Assembly: GCA_035543875.1 (NCBI GenBank)
Contig: DATKIY010000140.1
Coordinates: 1 to 12,277, forward strand
Reading direction: 5' to 3'
DNA: 12,277 bases
DNA from: DATKIY01 sp035543875
GTDB lineage: Bacteria > Actinomycetota > Actinomycetes > JAHEKZ01
Each line of letters opens with the position of its first letter. Within the stretch, counting starts at the first letter, position 1. The notes beneath the pieces are model-generated. The model worked only from the letters and a program-made list of their open reading frames with translations. It ran no database searches and was not told the DNA's origin. This document shows, one piece after another, positions 1 to 7,114 of this stretch. A program made the position numbers and the translations under genes.

Positions 1-1351
1 TGACCAAGAAACCAATAAGCGCCCAACTCGTTCGGGTGGAATCTGGTCGACGTCGGTACCACCTGCGATAAACAAGCTCGTCATACAACTTGCCCTGCAC
101 CGCGCTCAGGTCGCTTGCAAAGGTCCGCTTAAGCTCACTCAGCTTCACGACGTTCCGGCCGTCGAACAGCGCACTAAAGAGCTTGTTTTCGTAGCTCAAG
201 AGAGTTGAGTCGCCCCCTTTGAGCTGGACCAGCTGCCAGTCACGACTGCCGAACCATCCCTCGCGCGGAAGCTCATCAATCCGCAAGTATCCGCGGACAG
301 CAAGGTCAACAATCGTCGCCGTGACATCTAGGACGTTCGCCTGTTCGTCAATCAGGGTGCCAACCAGCCCTGGTCGCAGGTCATCAGGCGGTGACCACTC
401 CACTGGCCCTTCTCCGGACGCTCCCCAAGGTCTGAGCTCTTCCGTCGTCAGCTCCCCGGCAACGGGGGCTAGGCCAGGAACCTGTCCGACAAAGCGACGG
501 TCGCGCCCCCGCCTGTACACGACGAACCAAACCCCAAGACCGCCAAGAACAAGTGCCGCGGCCGCACCACCTAGTGTCGAACCGTTCAGTGAAAACGCAC
601 GTTGTATCGACCAACGCTGCTCGTAGATCGGCGGGGGAACATCAACGGCTCCCTTGGGAAGCGACACCACCACCGTCATACCTGAGCCACTGCCCAATTG
701 GCTGGCGCGGGCTGCAGCCTGCGTCTTGGAGAAGCCAGACCGATCGCATTTGTTGCGGCTCGACGGCGGTCCGGCAAAGCATCTAAAACCGTTGATTTCA
801 GGAGCGTCGACGGTCGCCGTCGCAGTCTGGATCGGCACCGACCAGTCGGGACCGATCGCGTTCCAGTACAACTCATCGTGATCGTCAAATGCATTCATGG
901 CACCAACCACGTGATAGGTCAGCACGTAAGTTTGTGGCCCGATAACCGTGTGGTCCGGGTTGCCGACCCGCAAGACGAGTTGATTGCCTTGCTGAGACTC
1001 GTCGAGATCTACTGGCGCGCCCGTTGGGCTGCTGACGGACAAGTCTTCAATCTGGATGACTCGGTCGTAGGACTCGTCAATGTTGCTGTCGACGCTGTCC
1101 GGCGTGAACTCAAGCGACACCGGATACCGGTTCGGGATGTTGCGGTAGATCCCGTGACTGTTGTCGGTGAACGTGTAGTCAATATGTTCGGTGACATCGA
1201 GACTGCCATCTTGGTTAATCACCACCGCCACCTGATAGGAGGTGATAACACCATCACCCGCACTGGCAATGGCAGTTCCTGTCGAAGGCCCCATCAGGAT
1301 TGTGAAGAAACCCAAGACGAGAACTAACCCGAGGCGACGCACAAACAGCAC
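1..1351 (-). CDS. DUF2207 family predicted membrane protein, C-terminus cut by window edge
   Basis: An open frame of 450 codons runs from a GTG at 1351 off the left edge without a stop. Residues 1-31 are a signal peptide ending near AIASA. Residues 35-245 match the extracellular DUF2207 domain: QDGSLDVTEHIDYTF near 47-61, HGIYRNIP at 66-73, and a later LYWNAIGPDW at 161-170. One membrane segment spans about 258-279 and is followed by basic residues. The cytoplasmic part carries the family block with DVTATIVDLAVRGYLRID near 352-369. A second membrane segment starts around 441. Family members usually run to roughly 550-650 residues, so the end is missing. The function of DUF2207 proteins is not established. 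An in-frame TGA lies just upstream of the GTG; a second GTG three codons later (1342) is possible. The gene follows smpB after 59 bases and could be cotranscribed with it. Confidence 0.88.
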   Translation of the reverse strand, partial: MLFVRRLGLVLVLGFFTILMGPSTGTAIASAGDGVITSYQVAVVINQDGSLDVTEHIDYTFTDNSHGIYRNIPNRYPVSLEFTPDSVDSNIDESYDRVIQIEDLSVSSPTGAPVDLDESQQGNQLVLRVGNPDHTVIGPQTYVLTYHVVGAMNAFDDHDELYWNAIGPDWSVPIQTATATVDAPEINGFRCFAGPPSSRNKCDRSGFSKTQAAARASQLGSGSGMTVVVSLPKGAVDVPPPIYEQRWSIQRAFSLNGSTLGGAAAALVLGGLGVWFVVYRRGRDRRFVGQVPGLAPVAGELTTEELRPWGASGEGPVEWSPPDDLRPGLVGTLIDEQANVLDVTATIVDLAVRGYLRIDELPREGWFGSRDWQLVQLKGGDSTLLSYENKLFSALFDGRNVVKLSELKRTFASDLSAVQGKLYDELVYRRWYRRRPDSTRTSWALIGFLV

Positions 1352-1410
1352 GCTAACGGCTGCCCACCCTCAATTGAAGGAGTCACACGCCTGATCGTCG
1401 AGGTATTCGA

Positions 1411-1884
1411 TCATTCGTCACGGCCCCGCTGCGCGATTGCTCGATCCGCATCTCGTTTGGCCTGTCGCTCCGCCAACGCCTGACGCTTGTCGTAGTTCTT
1501 CTTGCCTCGAGCCAAGGCGATCTCGACTTTGGCATAGCCGTCTTGGAAGTACAGCGCCAGCGGCACGATCGTCAGCCCGCTTTCCTGCGTTTGGCTGATG
1601 AGCTTGCGGATCTGGTCTCGATGCAGAAGTAGCTTTCGGGTGCGTCGAGGCTCGTGGTTGTTCCACGTCCCTTGCGTGTACTCGGGAATGTGGACGTTGT
1701 GCAGCCATACCTCGCCGTTGTTAACGGCGGCATATCCATCGACCAGCGAAGCTCGCCCCGCGCGCAGCGACTTTACCTCCGTGCCGACCAACACCAAGCC
1801 AGCTTCGAAGGTATCTTCGAGGTGGTAGTCGTGGCGTGCCTTCCGATTCTGGGCGACCAACTTCCGCCCCTTTTCACGTGGCAT
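1411..1884 (-). CDS. smpB: SsrA-binding protein SmpB
   Basis: This 157-residue protein is full length for SmpB, the small RNA-binding protein that brings tmRNA (ssrA) to stalled ribosomes in trans-translation. Visible family blocks are NRKARHDYHLEDTFEAGLVL near 13-32, GTEVKSLRAGRASLVDGYA near 34-52, and HNVHIPEYTQGTWNNHEPRR near 62-81. The C-terminal tail is basic (GKKNYDKRQ, then AKRDADRAIAQR), as expected for the tail that enters the mRNA channel. The ATG lies three bases after the stop of the S41 peptidase gene, so the two are probably translated from one transcript. No strong Shine-Dalgarno sequence is seen, only an AAGG inside the upstream gene's end. The ssrA gene, often close to smpB, is not in the window. 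Identification is firm. Confidence 0.98.
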   Translation of the reverse strand: MPREKGRKLVAQNRKARHDYHLEDTFEAGLVLVGTEVKSLRAGRASLVDGYAAVNNGEVWLHNVHIPEYTQGTWNNHEPRRTRKLLLHRDQIRKLISQTQESGLTIVPLALYFQDGYAKVEIALARGKKNYDKRQALAERQAKRDADRAIAQRGRDE

Positions 1885-1887
1885 TGG

Positions 1888-3042
1888 TCAGCCTTGGTCG
1901 CCGGATGGAATCGCAGCCGTTAATCCCCGCAAAACTTCGAGCGCTCGTTGTTCGGCAACATCTGGCGGGCTGTTTTCATCAACGAGCACGTCCGGTTCGA
2001 TGCCACGCCCATCGATGGCACGCCCCGTGGGGGTGAGATAGCGACCGATGGTGAACTCGATGGCCGATCCGTCGGGAAGCACAATGGGTTCTTGCACCGA
2101 GCCTTTGCCGTATGTCCGAGAGCCAACGACAACCGCGCGGCTGCGGTCCTGCAGTGCCGCAGTCACAACCTCTGCGGCACTGGCCGTACCACCATCGACC
2201 AGGACAACAACCGACGTCGTCGTGTTGCCGTCGCCGACCGCGTTCAGAACGCGGTCGGGGGCATCACGTTGCTCGTAGGACACCACCGGTCCGCCATCTA
2301 GGAACACCGATGCCACCTCGACCGCCTCGTCGAGCAGGCCACCGTTGTTACCGCGAAGGTCAAGCACCACGCCACCGGCGAACGCGGCGGGGTCTTGCTC
2401 CAGTGCCTGTCGTACCTCGCGCCCAACCCCCCTTGTGAAGCTTCGGATTTCGATCCGCAGCACCCCGCCAGCAAGGCGGTCGACCACGACATCGTCGGTG
2501 GCCAGCACCGATCGGGTAAGTGTGTACTCAGCGCTCACTCCAGCGCGTACGGCGTTAATCACCACCGTGCTGCCGTCTGCACCTCGGAGGCGTTGGACGA
2601 CCTCTCCAACAGATCCACCCTGCGTCGACCAGCCGTCGACAGCGGTGATCACATCGCCGGGAAGCAGACCAGCCGACGCCGCAGACGAGTCCGCAGTGAC
2701 GCTGGACACCACCACACCTCGCGAACCCGAGCGCACCCAAAGTCCAACCCCGGAGTAGCGACCCTGCAGCGCGTCCTGGAAAGACGCGTATTGGCTGGGT
2801 TCGTAGTAGGCCGACCAACGGTCTCCTAACGCCTTGAGCATGCCCTCCACTGCTGCGCGCTCGAGCTGTTGGCGGTCGACCGGCTGGGCAGCAGACGACT
2901 CGATTCGATCGGCTGCTGCGTCAATAACCCCCACGTTGCCGTGACTGCCAACTACGCCGGTGACAACGCCCGCGCCGTAGGAGACTCCGATTGCTGCCAC
3001 GGCCGCAATTGCAGTAGCCACGCGGCGAGCCAGGGGAGACAT
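1888..3042 (-). CDS. Secreted S41 family C-terminal processing peptidase (CtpA/Prc-like)
   Basis: This 384-residue protein has an N-terminal signal peptide or membrane anchor (about 7-32), a short helical region, a PDZ domain (about 95-165, with GLLPGDVITAVDG) and an S41 serine peptidase domain (about 185-355). The catalytic dyad is intact: Ser288 in GGTASAAE and Lys313 in TYGKGSVQ, 25 residues apart as in E. coli Prc, with Gln317 following. The substrate-shaping block LDLRGNNGG is at 227-235. The end has the usual TPTGRAIDGRGIEPDV. Such enzymes cut extracytoplasmic proteins at their C-termini and often process cell-wall hydrolases. Its place directly after an M23 hydrolase fits that, but the substrate is inferred. 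No Shine-Dalgarno sequence precedes the ATG. Instead a TAGACT lies seven bases upstream, which suggests a leaderless start. Confidence 0.94.
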   Translation of the reverse strand: MSPLARRVATAIAAVAAIGVSYGAGVVTGVVGSHGNVGVIDAAADRIESSAAQPVDRQQLERAAVEGMLKALGDRWSAYYEPSQYASFQDALQGRYSGVGLWVRSGSRGVVVSSVTADSSAASAGLLPGDVITAVDGWSTQGGSVGEVVQRLRGADGSTVVINAVRAGVSAEYTLTRSVLATDDVVVDRLAGGVLRIEIRSFTRGVGREVRQALEQDPAAFAGGVVLDLRGNNGGLLDEAVEVASVFLDGGPVVSYEQRDAPDRVLNAVGDGNTTTSVVVLVDGGTASAAEVVTAALQDRSRAVVVGSRTYGKGSVQEPIVLPDGSAIEFTIGRYLTPTGRAIDGRGIEPDVLVDENSPPDVAEQRALEVLRGLTAAIPSGDQG

Positions 3043-3049
3043 GAGGGGC

Positions 3050-3055
3050 AGTCTA
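3050..3055 (-). promoter_or_regulatory. Candidate -10 element for a leaderless S41 peptidase transcript
   Basis: On the minus strand TAGACT (pattern TAnnnT) ends seven bases before the ATG at 3042, which would put transcription start at or next to the A of the start codon. No Shine-Dalgarno-like sequence lies between them, and no clear -35 is visible. Leaderless mRNAs are common in actinobacteria. This is an inference from motif and spacing only. Confidence 0.45.
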
Positions 3056-3083
3056 CGGCGAGCAGGCGACCGCCCAGAAACGC

Positions 3084-4331
3084 TTAGGGGCAGAACTCAC
3101 TTTGGGGAGTCTTGCTGCCACCGAACCAACCCATGGGGTCGAAGGGAACTCCGTTGATGTGGACTTCGAAATGAAGGTGAGGCCCGGTCGCCCAGCCTGT
3201 CTCCCCCACGAGGCCGATCACCTCACCGGTCTTGACGTGATCACCAGGGCTGACCAGGAATCGCGACTGGTGGGCGTAGAACGTCGACAGCCCATCGCCA
3301 TGATCGATCAAGGTGTTGTTTCCGTAGGGCCCGTCGAGCTCAGCCTTGGTCCAGACGACGGTGCCGCTGTGGGCTGCATGGATTTCGGTGCCAGTGCTCG
3401 CTGCCAGGTCGATGCCGGTGTGACAGCTCAGGTAGTGGTAAACCGGGTGCTCGCGCCAGCCGACACCCTGCACCATGGGCGCGCCAGGGATGGGCCAGAT
3501 CAGTTTTCCGGTGGGCTGTCCAGCACCGCTCGAGGTCTGCGATGCGATCTGCTGCTCGAGTGCGTCTTGGGCGTCCTTAAGGTCAGCCAGTCGCTGCCGC
3601 TCGGCCGCGTGCTCCTTCGCCGCTGTGGCCAATGCCTGGCTACGCAGATCGATCAAAGACTTGATTTTTGCCTTGGCAGCCTTAGCTTCCTCCGCGAGTG
3701 TCCCCAGCTGTTCCACTTGCTTTTCGGCTTCGGTTTCCACCGTCCCGATCGCCTCTTGGGTCACCTGCACCTGCTGCTCGCGAGCCGCCAAGATGGCCTG
3801 GTCCTGGGTGAGCTGGTCGACGACCGCCGCCTGCGAGTCGGTCACGGTCTGGCTGGCCATCAGGCTCTGGACGAACTCGGCTGGCGACTCGGCGTTCAAG
3901 ATGACCTCAAGCTGCGCAAAACCGCCCGACTGATACTGATAGCGAACGATCCGCGCAATCAGGGTCTGCGAAACGGTGATCCTGGCTTGGGTCTGGTCAA
4001 TCTCGACCTGAACTTTTTGCTCTTCGGCCCGCAGCTCGCGCAACCGCTGCCGAATCAGACTCAGTTTGTGCTTCGCGGTGTCAAGGCGGCCCATTGCCGA
4101 GTCGTAGGCAGCGCGTGCGGTGGGCAGCTCAGCCTGCGCCTTAGCAAGATCCGCAGCAGCCGCCTGCATCTGTTTGGAGGACGACTCCAAGTCGGCTCGA
4201 GTATTCGCGATCTGGTTGTCGAGTTGATCTTGCTTATCGTGCAGGTTGTCGTCGGCCGACGCGGGGACCAGGGCGCCACCAGCCAGCGCTACTACGACGA
4301 GTAGCACCGACATCGATTTACGGGCGCGCAC
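3084..4331 (-). CDS. Secreted coiled-coil M23 (LytM-type) peptidoglycan peptidase, EnvC-like
   Basis: Read from GTG 4331 this is 415 residues: a signal peptide (about 1-26, ending ASA), a long Glu/Gln/Lys-rich coiled coil (about 27-265), and a C-terminal M23 metallopeptidase domain (about 275-405). All zinc and catalytic residues are present: His304 and Asp308 in HTGIDL, His354 in YAHQ, and His385/His387 in GPHLHFEV. So, unlike E. coli EnvC, it should be an active endopeptidase. The layout and the position right after ftsX suggest that FtsEX controls it at the septum, as with EnvC or PcsB-type proteins; this is inference. The ATG at 4355 is a longer alternative, but GGAGGAGGG lies six bases before GTG 4331 and inside that longer frame, so the GTG is preferred. 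Cysteines at 303 and 414 could form a disulfide. Confidence 0.93.
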   Translation of the reverse strand: MRARKSMSVLLVVVALAGGALVPASADDNLHDKQDQLDNQIANTRADLESSSKQMQAAAADLAKAQAELPTARAAYDSAMGRLDTAKHKLSLIRQRLRELRAEEQKVQVEIDQTQARITVSQTLIARIVRYQYQSGGFAQLEVILNAESPAEFVQSLMASQTVTDSQAAVVDQLTQDQAILAAREQQVQVTQEAIGTVETEAEKQVEQLGTLAEEAKAAKAKIKSLIDLRSQALATAAKEHAAERQRLADLKDAQDALEQQIASQTSSGAGQPTGKLIWPIPGAPMVQGVGWREHPVYHYLSCHTGIDLAASTGTEIHAAHSGTVVWTKAELDGPYGNNTLIDHGDGLSTFYAHQSRFLVSPGDHVKTGEVIGLVGETGWATGPHLHFEVHINGVPFDPMGWFGGSKTPQSEFCP

Positions 4332-4337
4332 AGGTTT

Positions 4338-4346
4338 CCCTCCTCC
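4338..4346 (-). promoter_or_regulatory. Strong ribosome binding site that decides the M23 peptidase start
   Basis: The minus strand reads GGAGGAGGG AAACCT GTG, an excellent anti-16S match with six-base spacing to GTG 4331. It lies within the frame that begins at ATG 4355, whose own upstream sequence has no good match. Confidence 0.8.
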
Positions 4347-4359
4347 GACCTTCATCGGC

Positions 4360-5277
4360 CTATACCCGAAGGTACTTCAGCAGAGTGAGATAGGAGACCA
4401 CAATCGAAACGACCAGTCCCACGACCATGACCAGCGCACACGTGGTGAGCACGTGGGACCAGCCGATATAGGCCGCTTGGTTGAAAGCGAAACGTTCTCG
4501 GAAGAGCTGATCAACAAAGAAGTACTTGCCGATCGCCACGTAGACGCAGGCGATCAAGCCCCCCACCACGCCAGCAAAGGCGCCTTCGAGCAGGAACGGT
4601 AGTTGAATCGACAAGTTCGACGCCCCGACCAGCCTCATGATCGACGTCTCCCGCCGTCGGCTGAATGCTGCGACTCGGATCACGACAACGATCAGCAGGA
4701 TCGTCGCCAACATCGCGACAGCCGCAACGACAAGTGAGCCCAAGCGGAAACCGTTGAGCACGCTGAACAGCGCCTCAAAGATTGAGCGACTGTCGACAAC
4801 GTTGGCGATGCCAGGTCTTCCTTCAAAAGCACTAGCCACTACGGAGTAGTCAGTCTCGGGGTCCACGAGCTTGACGCGGAATGACTCGGGTAGGTCGTCG
4901 GCGGTGATGTTGTCGGCAATCTCGGTGCCGGCGTACTCCTCCTGGAAGCGTTCATACGCCTGTTGCTTGGACTCGTAGAAGATCTCTTTGACCTGGGGTA
5001 ACGCTTGCAGGTCCGACTGGATTTGCTGACGCTGTGCGTCGGTGATCGCACCGTCAGGACACGACGCAAGGTCGGTGTCGATGTCACTGCACAGGAAGAG
5101 TGAAACTTCGACTCGGCCGAACCAGAACTTCTGCATCTCGTTGATCTGCTGGCGAATCAGATTCGCCGTTCCCAGCAAGCCAAGCGCGATGCTGATTACC
5201 AAGACAGCTGCCACCGTCATCGTCAGATTTCGACGCAGGCCAGTGATTGCCTCGCCAACCACCAAGTTGATACGCAT
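4360..5277 (-). CDS. ftsX: Cell division ABC transporter permease-like protein FtsX
   Basis: This 305-residue protein has the FtsX topology: a cytoplasmic start, membrane segment 1 (about 19-42), one large extracellular domain (about 43-175), then membrane segments near 180-204, 226-250 and 275-300. Family signatures include the AFSRRRETSIMRLVGAS block near 204-220, which contacts the ATPase, and the closing LTLLKYLRV. With FtsE it forms a complex at the divisome that passes ATP-driven conformational change to a periplasmic or wall hydrolase. The extracellular domain contains Cys63 and Cys73, which could form a disulfide. It starts 29 bases after ftsE, with AAGG five to six bases before the ATG. 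Its stop precedes the longer M23 start candidate by four bases, so the three genes appear to be one operon. Confidence 0.97.
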   Translation of the reverse strand: MRINLVVGEAITGLRRNLTMTVAAVLVISIALGLLGTANLIRQQINEMQKFWFGRVEVSLFLCSDIDTDLASCPDGAITDAQRQQIQSDLQALPQVKEIFYESKQQAYERFQEEYAGTEIADNITADDLPESFRVKLVDPETDYSVVASAFEGRPGIANVVDSRSIFEALFSVLNGFRLGSLVVAAVAMLATILLIVVVIRVAAFSRRRETSIMRLVGASNLSIQLPFLLEGAFAGVVGGLIACVYVAIGKYFFVDQLFRERFAFNQAAYIGWSHVLTTCALVMVVGLVVSIVVSYLTLLKYLRV

Positions 5278-5306
5278 AGATGCCTTCGGGTCTGGGAACG
5301 GTCGGG

Positions 5307-5996
5307 TTATCGGGCGAAGCCGTACACGCCACGAGCTTGGTCGCGCACGAGAAGTCCGCGTTCCAACTCGATGACGCGTCGTCGCATTTGATCGACGATG
5401 TCAGCGTCGTGCGTAGCCATGACAACAGTGGTTCCGGTTCGGTTGATTCGATCGAGCAGCTTCATGATTCCAACACTCGTGTGCGGATCAAGGTTTCCCG
5501 TCGGCTCATCGGCAATCAAGATGGCGGGTCGGTTCACGAACGCTCGCGCGACAGCCACACGTTGCTGTTCACCACCGGAGAGCTCGCCAGGGAAACGGCC
5601 TTCCTTTCCAGCGAGCCCGACCAACTCCACGATCTCGGGCACGACCTTTGCAATCACGTGGTTGGGACGGCCCGTGACCTCCAACGCGAACGCGACGTTT
5701 TCGTGCACCGTCTTGTTGGGCAGCAACCGGAAGTCCTGAAAGACCGTGCCGATCTGACGGCGCAAGGTTGGGACTTTCCAGTTGGACAGCCTGGCGATGT
5801 CTTTGCCCGCCACATACACGGTGCCCGACGTTGCCCGCTCTTCACGTAGCACCAACCGAAGGAACGTCGACTTGCCTGAGCCGGAGGCACCGACCAGAAA
5901 GACAAACTCGCCCTTCTCGATCTCCAACGAAATGGAGTCGAGCGCAGGTCGTGCCTGCGTCGGGTAAATCTTGGTGACAGCGTCAAGCCTGATCAT
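5307..5996 (-). CDS. ftsE: Cell division ATP-binding protein FtsE
   Basis: This 229-residue ABC ATPase has the normal length for FtsE. Walker A is GASGSGKST (36-44), the Q-loop glutamine is Gln87 in TVFQDFRLL, the signature is LSGGEQQR (139-146), Walker B is ILIADEP (159-165) with Asp163/Glu164, and the switch histidine is His196 in MATHDAD. It energises FtsX during septal wall synthesis and splitting. The ATG is preceded by a GC-rich stretch without any Shine-Dalgarno match, which is odd for an operon's first gene. In many actinobacteria ftsE directly follows prfB; here a surface-protein gene and its terminator lie between them, so ftsE needs its own promoter in 5997-6179. Confidence 0.98.
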   Translation of the reverse strand: MIRLDAVTKIYPTQARPALDSISLEIEKGEFVFLVGASGSGKSTFLRLVLREERATSGTVYVAGKDIARLSNWKVPTLRRQIGTVFQDFRLLPNKTVHENVAFALEVTGRPNHVIAKVVPEIVELVGLAGKEGRFPGELSGGEQQRVAVARAFVNRPAILIADEPTGNLDPHTSVGIMKLLDRINRTGTTVVMATHDADIVDQMRRRVIELERGLLVRDQARGVYGFAR

Positions 5997-6050
5997 GTGT
6001 GGGGCCGGGCCGGGTCGGGGGCAGGGGGAAGTGCGGCCGAGGCGTCCCCG

Positions 6051-6056
6051 AGTCTA
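6051..6056 (-). promoter_or_regulatory. Candidate -10 element for the ftsEX operon
   Basis: The minus strand carries CGTAGACT about 55 bases upstream of the ftsE ATG, between that gene and the terminator at 6180-6213. The same CGTAGACT occurs before the S41 peptidase gene. No convincing -35 is seen. Apart from this, the stretch 5997-6179 shows only GC-rich sequence without a supported gene. Confidence 0.3.
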
Positions 6057-6179
6057 CGTCCGAACCTGCCCGACCTCTGACACCCACGAGCCACCGCGTG
6101 GCGAAGGGGCAGGCGCCGGGAATGGACTGGTGGTCATCGCGGTCAACGGGAGGCCCAGGATCAGCCAAGGGCCAAACGC

Positions 6180-6213
6180 AAGGAAGGACGCGACCGAAGT
6201 CGCGCCCTTCCTT
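6180..6213 (-). terminator. Hairpin terminator of the LPXTG surface-protein gene
   Basis: On the minus strand an AAGGAAGG/CCTTCCTT arm continues through one G-U pair into CGCGAC/GTCGCG, closed by a TTCG tetraloop: a 15-pair stem with a C(UUCG)G cap. It starts 64 bases beyond the stop at 6278. The trailing sequence is only weakly T-rich (TTGCGTTT). On the plus strand the wobble pair becomes an A/C mismatch, so the minus orientation is favoured. Confidence 0.8.
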
Positions 6214-6277
6214 ACTACGTGCTCACTTCTTCCTAGCCGTGTCCGAGGCTAGCCAGATCGACCTGGCCCGGATCGTG

Positions 6278-7114
6278 CTAGTGCTTGCGGCTGTATCGCA
6301 CGGGAACTAGTCGCCCAGGTCCCATCAGAAGCAGCGCTCCGAGTCCGATCAGCAACAGTGACGCGGCCAGCGCACCCATGATGGGGACACCCGCTCCCGT
6401 GTGTGGCAGCTCGGCTGCGGCGGTCAACCGGGTTGGCTTGACCGAAGTGTCGTTGCTCGGGTGGTGCCCCGGCTCACTGTGGCCGGTCTCGGTAGGCGAA
6501 ACCGACGTCGACTTAGTGGTCGGCGGAGTCGTCGGAGGCGTGGTCGGCGGCGTAGTGCTCGGGGTCGCCGTCTCCGATGTCTCTGTTTCGGTCGGTGTTG
6601 GGGTTTTGGTGGTCTTGGTCTCTGACGGAGTCGGTGTTGGTGTCGGCTCGTCGCAGATCACCTTGAACACCTTGGACTTGGCTTTGACGTCGTCAAGTGC
6701 GCCACCCGGCAACTGCTTGCCGTACAAGGTCGCCTTGTAGTGACCGTCAGGAACGCTTAGTCCGCCGTCGTTGACATACGAAGTGGCGTAGAAGCCGTTC
6801 GCATCGGTTGGGCCGAAGGAAATCGGACCGTACGAACCACTGGACTGGCCCTGACCGTCGATCGAGATGTATCCGGTCTGGTCGGGGTCGAACGAGAAAC
6901 CTTCAAAGTTGAAGATGCAGACCTTGGGATCGTTGTCCTCAAAGCCTGAAGGCGTTCCCTGTTCGTGAACCTTCAGGGTGCCCTTGTTGCCTGGCGTACC
7001 GCCGGGGTTGCCCGCAGCGACCGCAGTACCAATTCCCAACCATGGCAGCGGGGCCAAAGCCACCAGCAACGCTCCGCCCCAACGCGCTACCTGTGTGCGC
7101 TTGGAAAGCCGCAT
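6278..7114 (-). CDS. LPXTG-type cell-wall-anchored surface protein of unknown function
   Basis: This 278-residue protein has a signal peptide (about 1-34, ending AVAA), a globular domain (about 44-154), a Pro/Thr/Ser/Glu-rich stalk (about 155-230) and a sorting signal: LPHTG at 236-240, a hydrophobic span (about 243-265) and a basic tail ending RYSRKH. It should therefore be attached to peptidoglycan by a sortase, which is not encoded here. The globular part looks like a beta-rich extracellular domain; two cysteines (66 and 154) at its two ends could close it with a disulfide. I do not recognise a named domain or function. The start is well supported by AGGAGGG eight bases before the ATG. The gene is monocistronic, with its own leader and terminator, and lies between prfB and ftsE. 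Confidence 0.9.
   Translation of the reverse strand: MRLSKRTQVARWGGALLVALAPLPWLGIGTAVAAGNPGGTPGNKGTLKVHEQGTPSGFEDNDPKVCIFNFEGFSFDPDQTGYISIDGQGQSSGSYGPISFGPTDANGFYATSYVNDGGLSVPDGHYKATLYGKQLPGGALDDVKAKSKVFKVICDEPTPTPTPSETKTTKTPTPTETETSETATPSTTPPTTPPTTPPTTKSTSVSPTETGHSEPGHHPSNDTSVKPTRLTAAAELPHTGAGVPIMGALAASLLLIGLGALLLMGPGRLVPVRYSRKH
6515..6556 (-). repeat. 12-base tandem repeat coding TTPP units in the surface-protein stalk
   Basis: Three and a half copies of a 12-base unit encode Thr-Thr-Pro-Pro at residues 187-200 of the LPXTG protein. Third positions vary between copies, so the repeat is not a recent perfect duplication. Copy number could vary between strains and change stalk length. Confidence 0.75.

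Noticed and set aside
698..1327. Plus-strand open frame of 209 codons near the left edge
   Set aside because: The opposite strand carries the DUF2207 protein with family motifs and a signal peptide; the plus-strand frame is its shadow.
1367..1380. Near-palindrome CCCTCAATTGAAGG between smpB and the DUF2207 gene, considered as an operator or terminator
   Set aside because: It gives only five pairs around a four-base loop and overlaps the likely ribosome binding region; nothing else supports a regulatory role.
1352..1410. tmRNA (ssrA) or tRNA gene next to smpB
   Set aside because: The gap is only 59 bases, too short for ssrA, and no tRNA-like fold was seen.
3102..4304. Long plus-strand open frame of 400 codons opposite the M23 peptidase
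   Set aside because: It is the complement of a gene with clear signal peptide, coiled coil and catalytic motifs; its own translation has no recognisable domain, as expected for an antisense shadow in GC-rich DNA.
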